Shown: positions 26,938-36,228, counted from the first letter of the stretch. The stretch is 64,000 nt of DNA from Corynebacterium wankanglinii (GCA_014490595.1 CP061031.1:1116001-1180000), one strand, 5' to 3'. Translations and numbers: made by a program. Notes: generated by a model not told the origin, from the sequence alone.

Positions 26938-28410
26938 ATGTATGTGACCCGCACGATTCCCGCCGTACTCGCAGCAACCGCGCTGGTGCTCACCAGCTGC
27001 AGCAGCACTGAAGAGGGGAATACCGGGTCACGGCCCGGCGAAAAGGCGGTCCTGCAAACACATGGCGACGAGGTGATCCAGGACGCAGACGGCACTGGGG
27101 TCGAGGTGTCGCGCCGACTGTTTGACGCGGCCGACACCGTTGTCGTCGCCGCCAAGGAGCGCGATCAGCAGCTGAAAGCGGCGGCCATCGCCGTCAAACT
27201 TGGCGCTCCAATGCTGACGCGTCTCGACGGCGCCGATGCCGCCGTCGATGCGGAGATTGCGCGACTCGGCGCGACCCATGTGATTACCGTGCCTGGCGAC
27301 GACGGCGAGGTCGCTGCCACCGACGCGGTTGACTCAAACGCACCGGCGGAGGATGCGGCCGCGATCGCGGCCTTGGAACCCCAACACCCGTCGGAGCTCG
27401 CAATGCCTCCGGTCTTTGCTACTGCCGTGTCGTCCCGCGCTTCGGTGGCCACAGCACGCGCTGCCGGGGCAGAGGTGGAGGTCCTCCCCGCAGCGGACCC
27501 GCGCGCAACGGCGGAGAGCATGCGCACGGTCACCGATCAGGACACCCTGGCGCTTGGGCGCCAGTGGGGCTCGAACGACAACTTCCAAGCACGTGCCGCG
27601 TTAGCAGGAAACGGCGAGCTGCCCGGCGGCGGCGGGTTGGTATTCCCGGGACGCCGCATGGTGGCGCTCTACGGGCACCCGTACGGGCCGGACTTGGGTG
27701 TGATGGGCGAGCAGGATCCAGCCGCCTCCGTCGAGATGGCGAAGCGCTTCGCTGCCGATTACCAGCCGTTCAGCGATCAGCCCGTTATTCCGGCCTTCGA
27801 AATCATCGCTTCTGTCGCGTCGGAATTCCCGGGTGACGACGGCAATTATTCAAATGAGACGCCGATGGAGGACCTTGTGCCCTACGTCGACGCGATTGTG
27901 GACGCGGGTGGTTACGCCGTTATCGACCTTCAGCCCGGTCAGGGCAGCTTCCTCGAGCAAGCGAAGTTGTATCAGGACCTGCTCACCCGTCCAAACGTCG
28001 GGCTGGCGCTAGACGCCGAGTGGAAGCTCAACCCCGGCGAGGCGCCGCTGTCCCGGATCGGCAGCGCCACGGCTGCCGAGATCAACGAGGTAGCCGACTG
28101 GCTCGCTCAACTTGTCCGGGAAAGGAATCTCCCCCAGAAGGCGCTGGTTATCCACCAGTTCAACGTCGCCATGTTCCCCGATCGGGAAAATATCGTCACC
28201 GGTCAACCGGAGCTGGCGTGGATCCTGCACGCCGACGGACATGGGGTGCCTGAGCAAAAGTTCGAGACTTGGGATGTGCTGCGTCAGGGGTTGGACCCGA
28301 ACTTCTATATGGCGTGGAAGAACTTCTTCGACGAGGACTTTCCCACATTCACCCCGGAGCAGACGTACCGGGACGTCCACCCGACCCCCTGGTTTGTGAG
28401 CTACCAGTAG
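26938..28410 (+). CDS. Secreted lipoprotein with cell-wall-binding-repeat-2-like domain
   Basis: 490 residues. Lipoprotein signal with lipobox VLTSC (Cys about 21). A CWB2-like domain follows: TVVVAAKERDQQLKAAAIAVKLGAPMLTRL…THVITVPGD (about 63-120), then AGAEVEVLPAADPRAT. The C-terminal half (about 220-490) reads like a barrel enzyme domain: RMVALYGHPYGPDLGVMGEQ, FEIIASVASEF, GGYAVIDLQPGQGSFLEQ, VGLALDAEWKL, KALVIHQF and MAWKNFFDEDFPTFTPEQ, with acidic residues placed as in glycosidase-like folds. No exact activity is claimed. TAGGGT 7 bases before the ATG suggests a leaderless transcript. A shortened, frameshifted paralogue is at 24020-24867. Confidence 0.75.
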   Translation: MYVTRTIPAVLAATALVLTSCSSTEEGNTGSRPGEKAVLQTHGDEVIQDADGTGVEVSRRLFDAADTVVVAAKERDQQLKAAAIAVKLGAPMLTRLDGADAAVDAEIARLGATHVITVPGDDGEVAATDAVDSNAPAEDAAAIAALEPQHPSELAMPPVFATAVSSRASVATARAAGAEVEVLPAADPRATAESMRTVTDQDTLALGRQWGSNDNFQARAALAGNGELPGGGGLVFPGRRMVALYGHPYGPDLGVMGEQDPAASVEMAKRFAADYQPFSDQPVIPAFEIIASVASEFPGDDGNYSNETPMEDLVPYVDAIVDAGGYAVIDLQPGQGSFLEQAKLYQDLLTRPNVGLALDAEWKLNPGEAPLSRIGSATAAEINEVADWLAQLVRERNLPQKALVIHQFNVAMFPDRENIVTGQPELAWILHADGHGVPEQKFETWDVLRQGLDPNFYMAWKNFFDEDFPTFTPEQTYRDVHPTPWFVSYQ

Positions 28411-28520
28411 AAAGTGCCGCGAGCATGCGGTCGGTCACGCTTGGCTCGCTCCATGAGTGTGGAGCTAGATGAGGTCTACGGTTTCCCGCGGCGAAGTAGC
28501 GCAAGCTTATCCACGGCGCA

Positions 28521-28730
28521 CTGCTCGCCGTGGATGTTGAAACTACGGGACTCAAGCCCGAACGTGCCCAGCTTGTGTCGGTTGGCTGGGTCCCGGTCGA
28601 TGGCCGGGTCATCGATCTCGCCGGTGCCCAATACTTCGTTCTGCGGGGGGACACGAGTGGGGGAGTCCGCCACGCAGATGTGCGGGGTTCGAGATGCGCC
28701 GAGCTCTATCTCGCGCTAACGGTACAATAG
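28521..28730 (+). pseudogene. DnaQ-like 3'-5' exonuclease, N-terminal remnant
   Basis: One frame reads GALLAVDVETTGLKPERAQLVSVGWVPVDGRVIDLAGAQYFVLRGD, the ExoI motif (DVETTGL) and start of an epsilon-type exonuclease domain, then loses homology. ExoII and ExoIII motifs are absent and no start codon with a signal is evident. The flanks 28411-28520 and 28731-28779 hold nothing else recognisable apart from the FAH gene's promoter. Confidence 0.55.
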
Positions 28731-28779
28731 CGGTCGCGGGATAACGCCACTTGTGCCGCCGGGTTGTATGCTCGGTCAC

Positions 28780-29571
28780 ATGCGTTTTGGACGAATTGCA
28801 ACACCCGAAGGCATGACCTTCGCCGTCATTGACGATCAAGGGGCAACGGCGAAGGCCATTGCCGGAACTCCGTTCACGGACCCGGAATACACCGGAAAAG
28901 AGTATTCCTTGCAGGATGTGCGCCTCCTCGCGCCAACGCTGCCTTCAAAGGTAGTTGCTGTCGGCCGCAACTACGCCGATCACGTAGCAGAGGTGTTCAA
29001 GCAGTCCGCCGAGCACCTTCCGCCCACCATCTTCATCAAACCCTCCACCGCAGTGGTCGGACCAGGTGCCCCAATTAAGATCCCGGAGTACGCAACCCGG
29101 GTCGAGTTCGAAGGCGAGCTTGCTCTCGTTGTCGGCGTGCCGTGCAAGAACGTCAAGGCTGCAGACTGGAAATCGGTCATCCGCGGCGTCACCATCATCA
29201 ACGACGTGTCCTCGCGCGACCTGCAGTTCGCCGACGGGCAGTGGGCACGGGCGAAAGGTATTGACACGTTCGGACCCATTGGCCCGTGGATTGAGACGGA
29301 CCTGGAGAAGTTCGACTTTTCCAACCTGCCCATTAAGGCCCACCACACTCACGACGGGGTGACGGAGACGAAGCAGGACTCCAACTCCAACCAGATGATC
29401 AAATCCGTCGGCGAGATGGTCGAGTGGGTATCGGAGTCGTTCACGTTGCTGCCGGGCGACGTGATTGCCACCGGCTCGCCTGCAGGAACCGCGGAAATGG
29501 TTCCCGGAGACTACATCGAGGTGGAAATTCCCGGCATCGGCAAACTGGGCAATCCAGTCGAGCGCGCCTAG
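28780..29571 (+). CDS. Fumarylacetoacetate hydrolase family protein
   Basis: 263 residues. FAH catalytic fold: KVVAVGRNYADHVAE (about 68-82), PPTIFIKPSTAVVGPGAPI, the metal ligands in RVEFEGELALVVG, INDVSSRDLQFADGQWARAKGID and the C-terminal LLPGDVIATGSPAGTAEM. It probably cleaves or decarboxylates a beta-keto acid such as oxaloacetate or an acylpyruvate; the substrate cannot be told from sequence. ATG 28780 is chosen because TATGCT stands 7 bases upstream. It converges on the isochorismate synthase gene with a 4-base overlap. Confidence 0.88.
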   Translation: MRFGRIATPEGMTFAVIDDQGATAKAIAGTPFTDPEYTGKEYSLQDVRLLAPTLPSKVVAVGRNYADHVAEVFKQSAEHLPPTIFIKPSTAVVGPGAPIKIPEYATRVEFEGELALVVGVPCKNVKAADWKSVIRGVTIINDVSSRDLQFADGQWARAKGIDTFGPIGPWIETDLEKFDFSNLPIKAHHTHDGVTETKQDSNSNQMIKSVGEMVEWVSESFTLLPGDVIATGSPAGTAEMVPGDYIEVEIPGIGKLGNPVERA

Positions 29572-30695
29572 CTTGCGTGCTGTAGGCCGAGCGCGCGCAT
29601 GATGGTGCGCAGCTTGGCCGTCGTTTCGTCGAGCTCGGCTTGGGGGTCCGAGTCTGCGGTCAAGCCCCCGCCCGCCCAAGCACGGGCCTTCGTGCCGTCG
29701 CCATTGACCTCGGCGCAGCGGATGGCCACCATGTATTCGCCGTCCCCCAGAGCGTCGGTGTAGCCCACGGCACCGGCATAAAAGCCGCGGTCCGATTCTG
29801 CGGTGGTGATCAGCGCCTCCGCCGCTGCCTGCGGGGTACCGCAAACAGCGGGTGTGGGATACAGGCTGAGGGCAAGGTCTAAGGCGCTCGGCGCGGGAGC
29901 TTTCAGCACACCCTCGATAGGGGTTGCTAAGTGCCACATCTCGCTGGTCTTCTCAAGTTTTGGTCGATCCGGAATATGTAATTCGCTGCAGAGCGGGCGC
30001 AATACCCTGCGGATGTGATCGACCACGAATCGGTGCTCGTCGAGATCTTTGGCCGAGGAGTACAGCGCCTCAGCCGCGGCGGTATCTGCTGCATGGTCAT
30101 CGGGAACTCGTGCCGCAGAGCCGGCCAAGGGGAAGGACCAGACGCGGTTGCCGCGCCGGCGTACGAGGACTTCCGGAGACGACCCAACGAGGAAATGGCC
30201 GACTCGTCCGGAAGGGGTGAGGTCTGCGATGAAGCCGTCGTGCGTGAAGGAGAGGTCTATCAGCCGTGCCGCGACCAGACGCGGATCAACCGGGGGGTCG
30301 AAGGCGATGTCCACTGCGCGGGCGAGCACGACCTTATCCAACGCCGAACTTTGGATGGTTGAAATCGCGGCTTCGACTCTGCGGTAGTGCTCCTCCGGGG
30401 ACGGGTCGACGTCGATAAGCATTGCGTTGAGCGTGGAGCCCGGGCCGATCCGGTAGTACGGGTGCGGTTCCAGAGGGCCCGGCTCGCGGATAATGTGCTC
30501 AGGCACCGTCAAGGCGGCAGCGCAGTCCTGATCGAAGGGGAGAGCGCCAACAACCATTTCCACTTCGCCCCGGGCGACCGCGTCCGCGGCCTCCCACGCG
30601 TCGTCGAACGTGCGCAATGATCCTTGTGTGCGCACGGAGCCGTCGCCGCGCGAGAGCAGGAAGTCGGGTGCGCTTTCGGGTCTGGAGGTGGGCAT
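29568..30695 (-). CDS. Isochorismate synthase
   Basis: Chorismate-utilising enzyme making isochorismate for menaquinone or a siderophore. 375 residues. C-terminal chorismate-binding domain: KVVLARAVDI (about 118-127), FLVGSSPEVLVRRRG, FPLAGSAARVPDD, SSAKDLDEHRFVVDHI, HLATPIEG, YPTPAVCGTPQAAAEALI and GFYAGAVGYTDALGDGEYMVAIRCAEV. These features fit EntC/MenF better than anthranilate synthase. No menaquinone or siderophore genes lie beside it. TAAAGT is 8 bases before the ATG (minus strand). The 85-base gap to the esterase gene is a divergent promoter region. Confidence 0.85.
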   Translation of the reverse strand: MPTSRPESAPDFLLSRGDGSVRTQGSLRTFDDAWEAADAVARGEVEMVVGALPFDQDCAAALTVPEHIIREPGPLEPHPYYRIGPGSTLNAMLIDVDPSPEEHYRRVEAAISTIQSSALDKVVLARAVDIAFDPPVDPRLVAARLIDLSFTHDGFIADLTPSGRVGHFLVGSSPEVLVRRRGNRVWSFPLAGSAARVPDDHAADTAAAEALYSSAKDLDEHRFVVDHIRRVLRPLCSELHIPDRPKLEKTSEMWHLATPIEGVLKAPAPSALDLALSLYPTPAVCGTPQAAAEALITTAESDRGFYAGAVGYTDALGDGEYMVAIRCAEVNGDGTKARAWAGGGLTADSDPQAELDETTAKLRTIMRALGLQHAS

Positions 30696-30780
30696 GTGGC
30701 GTAACTTTATCGCCCCATCGATATTCCCCCTACTCCCGCGGCGCTTGCAGGGCCTTAAAAGTGCGTTTATTGTTGCCTGT

Positions 30781-31866
30781 GTGAAAATTGTTAAGACCCT
30801 TGCGGGCGGTCTTGCCGCTCTGCTTCTTGCTGGTAGCGCGGTAGCTCCGGTTCAGGCTGATGCCCAGGATCTTTCCTCCCAGATCAATAACCAAGTCAAC
30901 AGTGCGGTCAACGAAGCAAACCGCGCCGTCGCGGATGCGGCCAACCAGGCAAACGCCGAATGGAACAAATTTGTGCAGATGGCCAACGAGTCCCTGCCAA
31001 ACGGCTCGTCGCTGCCTCGCAATCCCTTCCCGGCGCCGCAGGTTGCTCCTGTGCCCGCGCCCGCGCCTGGTCCCGCTGCTGTCGGTCCGTGGTCGCCGCA
31101 GGCGCCCGCACCCGTTGCCAACGGAACCAACGGTGAAATCCATGCTGCTGGACGCAGCTACCTCATCTGGGTGCCGCGCAATTACAACCCGTCGAAACCG
31201 ACGCCCGTGATGGTTGGATACTCGGCGTACCAGGACTCGACGGAAAACTTCCGCAACTATTCGCGTCTGCGAGAGTCCTCCGTCGGCCGCGACGCCATCA
31301 TCGTGTACCCGCGCGCTATTGGTGCTTCCTGGGAAGGCTCGCCGACAGCCGCGACCCGCCCGGGGCAAGACATCGCGTACGTCCGCGCCATGATCAACGA
31401 CGTCCAGCGTTACTACAACATTGACCGCCGGCGTATCTTCGCCACCGGCATGTCCACCGGCGGCGGTATGGCGGCGGTCTCCGCCTGCCACATGGCTGAC
31501 CTGTTTGCAGGCGTGGCCGGTGTCTCCGGCGCCTACTACGCTCCGGTCAACCAGGGTTGCCAAAACATCCCCATCGCATTTATGGCCTTGCACGGGACGA
31601 ACGACACGCTCACGCCGTACCACGGCACGATCCGTCGCGGTCAGCGCGTCCTGCCTGTGCCGGAGCTGTTCGGTTCCTACGCAGCCCGCAACGGCTGCGG
31701 CCCCGGCCTCGACCGCGCGCCGCTGCCCAACGCCACTCGCGTTTCCGCCCGCGGCTGCCGCAAGGGCGTTGAGGTTATCCAGGTCCACGGCTCCAACCAC
31801 TTCTGGTGGTACTCGCCGTCCGCCGCCGACGAGATGTGGGCGTTTCTCATGCGCAACCCGAAGTAG
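30781..31866 (+). CDS. Secreted PHB-depolymerase-like esterase (LpqC type)
   Basis: 361 residues. Signal peptide (MKIVKTLAGGLAALLLAGSAVAPVQA), then a polar coiled region (about 30-70), a Pro/Ala-rich linker (80-115), and an alpha/beta hydrolase domain of the polyhydroxybutyrate depolymerase family. The catalytic elbow is GMSTGGGM (S225), with ALHGTNDTLTPY for the acid and HGSNHFWWYSP for the catalytic His. It probably acts on ester bonds outside the cell, for example feruloyl- or acyl-esters. GTG 30781 is preceded by TATTGT at 7 bases; upstream in-frame starts would destroy the signal peptide. A terminator follows at 31900. Confidence 0.85.
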   Translation: MKIVKTLAGGLAALLLAGSAVAPVQADAQDLSSQINNQVNSAVNEANRAVADAANQANAEWNKFVQMANESLPNGSSLPRNPFPAPQVAPVPAPAPGPAAVGPWSPQAPAPVANGTNGEIHAAGRSYLIWVPRNYNPSKPTPVMVGYSAYQDSTENFRNYSRLRESSVGRDAIIVYPRAIGASWEGSPTAATRPGQDIAYVRAMINDVQRYYNIDRRRIFATGMSTGGGMAAVSACHMADLFAGVAGVSGAYYAPVNQGCQNIPIAFMALHGTNDTLTPYHGTIRRGQRVLPVPELFGSYAARNGCGPGLDRAPLPNATRVSARGCRKGVEVIQVHGSNHFWWYSPSAADEMWAFLMRNPK

Positions 31867-31899
31867 GGGTTGGAAGGAGGAAAACGCGCCGCAAAGAAT

Positions 31900-31928
31900 G
31901 CCGGTTGCCTTCGGGCAGCCGGCTTTTT
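31900..31928 (+). terminator. Rho-independent terminator after the esterase
   Basis: GCCGGTTGCC / GGCAGCCGGC stem with a TTCG tetraloop and TTTTT (31924-31928). Confidence 0.85.
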
Positions 31929-32052
31929 CGGTGCGTTCGTAGGCCTGGGTCTCGAGTTGGGGTTGAGGAGGTTCTGCAACTGCGGAATTGCGGGAGGGTG
32001 GGGGCCGGAGGACGTCGATAGGCACATCGCACCTCGCGCTACGATTGCGGAC

Positions 32053-33546
32053 ATGACTGACTCTTCAATGCGCGTACGTTTTTGCCCTTCACCGACCGGG
32101 ACCCCGCACGTGGGCATGGTGCGCACGGCACTGTTTAACTGGGCGCAGGCCCGCCACTGCGGCGGCACCTTCGTCTTCCGTATCGAGGACACGGACGCCG
32201 CGCGCGATTCTGAGGAGAGCTACCAGGCGATCATTGATTCGCTGGAGTGGCTCGGACTCGCCTGGGACGAGGGGATCAACGTTGGCGGCCCACACGAGCC
32301 GTACCGCCAGTCTCAGCGCAGTGAGATCTACAAAGATGTGCTGAACAAGCTCATTGAGGCCGGTGAGGTCTACCCGGCGTACTCCACGAACGAAGAGGTT
32401 GTAGAGCGCCACAAGGCCGCCGGCCGCGACCCCCAGCTGGGCTACGACAACTTCGACCGCGACCTCACCCAGGAGCAGATCGACGCGTTCGAGGCGGAAG
32501 GCCGCAAGCCCGTGTGGCGCCTACGCATGCCGGACCAGGACTGGACCTGGAACGACCTGGTGCGCGGCGAGGTGACGTTCAAGTCCGAGACGCAGCCGGA
32601 CTTCGTGGTGGCGCGATCCAACGGCGCGCCGCTGTACACGCTGGTGAACCCGGTGGACGACGCGCTGATGGGAATTACCCACGTTCTGCGCGGCGAGGAC
32701 CTGCTGTCTTCCACCCCGCGCCAGATGGCGCTGTACGAGGCGCTCAAGCGCATCGGCGTGGCCGAACGCACGCCCGAGTTTGGCCACCTGCCGTTCGTGA
32801 TGGGGCAGGGCAACAAGAAGCTGTCCAAGCGCGACCCGGAGTCGAACCTGTTCAACCACCGCGATAACGGCATCATCCCGGAGGGCATGATCAACTACCT
32901 CGCGCTGCTGGGGTGGTCGCTGTCAGCGGATAAGGACATCTTCAGCGTGGACGAGCTGGTCGAGGCCTTCAATGTCAACGACGTGCTGGGTAACCCCGCC
33001 CGCTTCGACCAGAAGAAGCTAGAAGCCATCAACGCCGACCACATCCGCTTGCTGGAGCCGGAAGATTTCCGCGACCGCCTTCGTGCGTACCTCACCGAAT
33101 ACACCGAGTTCCCGGCGGACTACCCGGCGGACAAGTTCGCTGTGGCCGCCGAGCTGGTGCAGACGCGCATCAAGGTGCTTTCGGACGCGTGGGGCTTGCT
33201 GAAGTTCTTGGTCATCGCGGACGACGACCTCGAGCTGGACGAGAAGAGCGCTAAGAAGAACCTCAAGGACACCGCCGTGGAGCCGCTGGACGCCGGCATC
33301 GCCGCGCTGGAGGCACTCGGCGAAGGGGAGTGGACCACGGCCAACATCGAGGCCGCGTTGAACACCGCGCTTATCGACGACCTCGGGTTGAAGCCGCGCG
33401 TCGCATTCGGTGCCCTGCGTGTGGGCGTCACCGGCGCTGCCGTGTCGCCGCCGCTGTTCGAGTCCATGGAGCTGCTCGGCCGCGAGTCCACCCTGAAGCG
33501 CTTGCGCGCCGCGCGGGCCGTAACGCCGTACCAGGCAGCAGAGTAG
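32053..33546 (+). CDS. gltX: Glutamyl-tRNA synthetase
   Basis: Charges tRNA-Glu and, with GatCAB in the cell, probably also tRNA-Gln for transamidation. 497 residues. Class I signatures: [13 protein letters not shown] (HIGH-like, about 8-20) and KLSKRD (KMSKS-like, about 257). [11 protein letters not shown] and [11 protein letters not shown] are typical of bacterial GluRS. ATG 32053 is set by homology, and TACGAT 7 bases upstream fits a leaderless promoter. No glnS is seen, consistent with gatB elsewhere in the window. tRNA-Gln and tRNA-Glu genes lie directly downstream. Confidence 0.97.
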   Translation: MTDSSMRVRFCPSPTGTPHVGMVRTALFNWAQARHCGGTFVFRIEDTDAARDSEESYQAIIDSLEWLGLAWDEGINVGGPHEPYRQSQRSEIYKDVLNKLIEAGEVYPAYSTNEEVVERHKAAGRDPQLGYDNFDRDLTQEQIDAFEAEGRKPVWRLRMPDQDWTWNDLVRGEVTFKSETQPDFVVARSNGAPLYTLVNPVDDALMGITHVLRGEDLLSSTPRQMALYEALKRIGVAERTPEFGHLPFVMGQGNKKLSKRDPESNLFNHRDNGIIPEGMINYLALLGWSLSADKDIFSVDELVEAFNVNDVLGNPARFDQKKLEAINADHIRLLEPEDFRDRLRAYLTEYTEFPADYPADKFAVAAELVQTRIKVLSDAWGLLKFLVIADDDLELDEKSAKKNLKDTAVEPLDAGIAALEALGEGEWTTANIEAALNTALIDDLGLKPRVAFGALRVGVTGAAVSPPLFESMELLGRESTLKRLRAARAVTPYQAAE

Positions 33547-33580
33547 CTCGCGGAGTAGTTACAGCGCTGTTGTTTCTCCG

Positions 33581-33620
33581 TCCCCAGGTCGCCGGTTTGT
33601 GTGCGGTGGCCTGGGGATTT
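33581..33620 (+). terminator. Probable terminator of gltX
   Basis: TCCCCAGGTCGCCG / CGGTGGCCTGGGGA hairpin (12 of 14 pairs) followed by only TTT; a moderate terminator. Confidence 0.55.
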
Positions 33621-33717
33621 GGTGGCTTAAGCGCTTCATGGTTATAGTAATCCACGTTGTTCAGCCGGGCAGGCGCGGAACCCAGAGTGGGAAAGCGCAG
33701 GTCAGAACTGAAAACAA

Positions 33718-33789
33718 TGGCCTATGGTGTAATTGGCAACACTACGGTTTCTGGTACCGTCATTCTAGGTTCGAGTCCTGGTAGGCCAG
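33718..33789 (+). tRNA. tRNA-Gln (anticodon CTG)
   Basis: 72-nt cloverleaf: acceptor TGGCCTA/TAGGCCA with discriminator G, anticodon stem ACGGT/ACCGT and loop TTCTGGT with CTG at its centre, T-loop GTTCGAGTC. No CCA is encoded. Confidence 0.93.
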
Positions 33790-33820
33790 CTGCAGAGCTT
33801 TGAAAGTTCTGTGTCCTAAT

Positions 33821-33893
33821 GCCCCGTTCGTCTAGTGGCCTAGGACGTCGCCCTCTCACGGCGGTAACACGGGTTCAAATCCCGTACGGGGTA
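33821..33893 (+). tRNA. tRNA-Glu (anticodon CTC), copy 1
   Basis: 73-nt cloverleaf: acceptor GCCCCGT/ACGGGGT (first pair G-T), discriminator A, anticodon loop CTCTCAC with CTC, T-loop GGTTCAAATCC. Differs from copy 2 (35272-35344) at one D-loop base, T instead of C. Confidence 0.93.
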
Positions 33894-33901
33894 CAACGTT
33901 G

Positions 33902-33935
33902 AACCTCCGATCCAGTTGTTGGGTCGGAGGTTTTT
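33902..33935 (+). terminator. Terminator of tRNA-Glu copy 1
   Basis: AACCTCCGATCC / GGGTCGGAGGTT stem with TTTTT. Nearly the same hairpin follows copy 2 at 35353-35386, so tRNA and terminator were duplicated together. Confidence 0.85.
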
Positions 33936-33958
33936 CACGTTGGGAGTACATTGTCCGC

Positions 33959-35191
33959 ATGGTGTGGAAGTTGTCGTCGCTGCTCAGCGGCAGGGTTCAG
34001 CAAAGCGGTTCCAGTCTCATTGACGCGTCCAGTGTTCCAGTCGCGGCATCGAGTCTGTTCTCCGCGATCCCGCTCCTGGCAGTCCCGGCGCTGTTCCTGG
34101 CCACGCTGGGTGGGGGAGTGTTCGGCTCTTCGTTGTACGAGGGGGCGAGTAGCCATGGGTCGTCGTTACGCAACGGCTCGAGCAACGTCGGCGAGACCTT
34201 CCCGGATGAGGATGCCCGCCCAGCGACGCTGCAGTCTGTCACACACATTGAAAACGACATTTACGAGGTCACCGTGTATTCCCACGCCATGGGTAGGGAA
34301 GTCAAAAACGAGGTGATCCTGCCCGGCGGCCCGGATAACGAGACCCCGCGGCCAACGTTCTACCTGCTCATGGGGGCCGACGGGGCGGCGAACGGCTGGT
34401 CCTGGCGCAACTCTTCGGACTATCAGGAGTTCTTCCAAGACAAGCTGGTCAACGTTGTCACTCCTATAGGTTCCGTGTCCTCTATGCAGGCAGACTGGTA
34501 CCGCGAGGACGAGGCGACGGGGCGCAACAAGTGGCTCACCTACTTCACCAACGAGCTGCCGCCGCTTATGGACGAGTATTTCCACGGCAACGGCCGCGAC
34601 GCAATCGCAGGAATTTCTATGTCCGGCGGGCCAGCCCTGCACATCGCGTCTTTGGAACCGGGGCGGTTCCGTGCCGCGGCGTCTTACTCGGGTTGTCCGG
34701 CCACCTCCGGCGTGCTGGGTGACACCTACGTGCGCCAAGCGTTGAATCTCAACGGGGCGGACGCAGCCAAGATGTGGGGCATGTCCAGTGATCCTGCGTG
34801 GGTAGCGCACTCGCCCGTGCTTCACCTGGATGCGCTGCGAAATACAGCGTTGTTCGTCTCCGCGGCGCAAGGGGTTCCGGGAGCGATTGATGGCACCGAG
34901 ACATCATCAGAACGGATAGGCCCGCCTCTGGCCATCGAGGCTGCCTCCTACGCCTGCTCCTCTTATTTCGTGGACCAGGCCCAGCGTGCTGGCCTGGATG
35001 TGGAGTGGTACCCGCAAGTGGAGGGCACGCACAGTTGGGGCCTGTTTGAGAAGTCCATGCGAAAAAGCTGGGGCGTGATCGGGCCCGCCCTCGACGTGCA
35101 GCGCTTCGAACGGACAATCCCGGTGACTAAGTCGCCGCTGCCGGAGGAGGCGCCGCAGCCGGTCGGGGGTTCTGTCGGTTCAAGTAGGTAG
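33959..35191 (+). CDS. Mycolyltransferase-like (antigen 85/esterase D family) secreted esterase
   Basis: 410 residues. N-terminal hydrophobic signal or anchor (about 27-50), then an alpha/beta hydrolase domain like corynomycolyltransferases: PTFYLLMGADGAANGWSW, MQADWYREDEATGRNKWLTYFTNELPPLMDEYF, the nucleophile in AIAGISMSGGPALHIAS, and the catalytic His in EGTHSWGLFEKSM. It probably transfers corynomycolic acids or hydrolyses such esters in the envelope. ATG 33959 has TACATT 6 bases upstream. It lies alone between two copies of tRNA-Glu, consistent with acquisition or duplication at the tRNA. Confidence 0.8.
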   Translation: MVWKLSSLLSGRVQQSGSSLIDASSVPVAASSLFSAIPLLAVPALFLATLGGGVFGSSLYEGASSHGSSLRNGSSNVGETFPDEDARPATLQSVTHIENDIYEVTVYSHAMGREVKNEVILPGGPDNETPRPTFYLLMGADGAANGWSWRNSSDYQEFFQDKLVNVVTPIGSVSSMQADWYREDEATGRNKWLTYFTNELPPLMDEYFHGNGRDAIAGISMSGGPALHIASLEPGRFRAAASYSGCPATSGVLGDTYVRQALNLNGADAAKMWGMSSDPAWVAHSPVLHLDALRNTALFVSAAQGVPGAIDGTETSSERIGPPLAIEAASYACSSYFVDQAQRAGLDVEWYPQVEGTHSWGLFEKSMRKSWGVIGPALDVQRFERTIPVTKSPLPEEAPQPVGGSVGSSR

Positions 35192-35271
35192 GTGAACTCT
35201 GGTTCTACCTGGTGATTTGTAGGTAAACACAGCCATGCTTTATCTTTAACAAGTCGCAAACAAGCGAGCGC

Positions 35272-35344
35272 GCCCCGTTCGTCTAGCGGCCTAGGACGTC
35301 GCCCTCTCACGGCGGTAACACGGGTTCAAATCCCGTACGGGGTA
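35272..35344 (+). tRNA. tRNA-Glu (anticodon CTC), copy 2
   Basis: Identical to 33821-33893 except for one base in the D loop (C for T). The similarity continues through the downstream terminator and stops there. Confidence 0.93.
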
Positions 35345-35352
35345 CAACGCAA

Positions 35353-35386
35353 AACCTCCGATCCGGTTGTCGGGTCGGAGGTTTTT
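35353..35386 (+). terminator. Terminator of tRNA-Glu copy 2
   Basis: AACCTCCGATCC / GGGTCGGAGGTT stem plus TTTTT; loop CGGTTGTC differs slightly from copy 1. Confidence 0.85.
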
Positions 35387-35406
35387 GCATTGGTAGCGTA
35401 GGGCGG

Positions 35407-36228
35407 ATGAGCCCCCTGGATTTCTTCGAAATTGATGTCTTCGCAACCGGCGCATTCACCGGCAACCCGCTCGCCGTCATCTGTGGCGCGGATGCCCTCA
35501 CGGATGCGCAGATGCAGGCTATCGCCTCCTGGACAAACTTTTCCGAGACGACGTTCCTGCTCGAACCGTCCAACCCTGAGGCTGACTATCGCGTGCGTAT
35601 CTTCACACCGACTGAAGAGTTCGACTTCGCTGGTCACCCCACGCTCGGCACCGCGCGGGCGTGGTTGGAGCTGGGCAACACGCCCGGCACCGCAGGTCGC
35701 GTGATCCAGGAGTGCGGTGTGGGCAACGTTGAGGTGCGCGTCCACGGCGACACGCTCGCCTTTGCCACCCCGCCCCTCAAGCGGGAGGGCCCGTTGTCTG
35801 CGCAGGAAAAAGATGAGGTGTGTGCGACCTTCGGCGTCGATAGGCAGGTGCTTATCGACGCCTCATTCGGCGACAACGGCCCAGGGTGGAAGCTAGCGCT
35901 GCTGGACGACCTGGACGCGCTGCGCGCGCTCGAGCGGCCCGAAGGCAGCCGGCTAAAGGTGGCGTTCGCCGCGTTGACCGGCGGCGATGACCCTGCTTAC
36001 GAGCTGCGCGCGTTTACCCCGTCCTTCGAGGATCCGGTCACCGGCAGCGCGAACGGAGCAATGGCGCAGTGGTTGCGAGGGCGCGGGGATGTGCCGCCGC
36101 GGTACACGGTCTCGCAAGGGACAGCGCTGGGGCGTGACGGGCAGGTGGATATTGCCGACGACGGGGAGGACATCTGGGTGGGCGGCCGAGCTGTGGTGCG
36201 GGTTCGCGGCACACTAGACGTGGAGTAG
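35407..36228 (+). CDS. PhzF family isomerase/epimerase
   Basis: 273 residues, two-domain PhzF fold. FFEIDVFATGAFTGNPLAV at the N-terminus, the catalytic Glu in NFSETTFLLEP, FDFAGHPTLGTA (about 75-86), and the second-domain mirror EDPVTGSANGAMAQWL near residue 210. Family members isomerise or epimerise small amino-acid-derived acids. It is the first gene of a three-gene cluster with the SbnA-like enzyme (38 bases downstream) and the decarboxylase fusion. TAGCGT lies 7 bases before the ATG. A shred of a second copy of its 3' end is at 44031-44100. Confidence 0.85.
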   Translation: MSPLDFFEIDVFATGAFTGNPLAVICGADALTDAQMQAIASWTNFSETTFLLEPSNPEADYRVRIFTPTEEFDFAGHPTLGTARAWLELGNTPGTAGRVIQECGVGNVEVRVHGDTLAFATPPLKREGPLSAQEKDEVCATFGVDRQVLIDASFGDNGPGWKLALLDDLDALRALERPEGSRLKVAFAALTGGDDPAYELRAFTPSFEDPVTGSANGAMAQWLRGRGDVPPRYTVSQGTALGRDGQVDIADDGEDIWVGGRAVVRVRGTLDVE

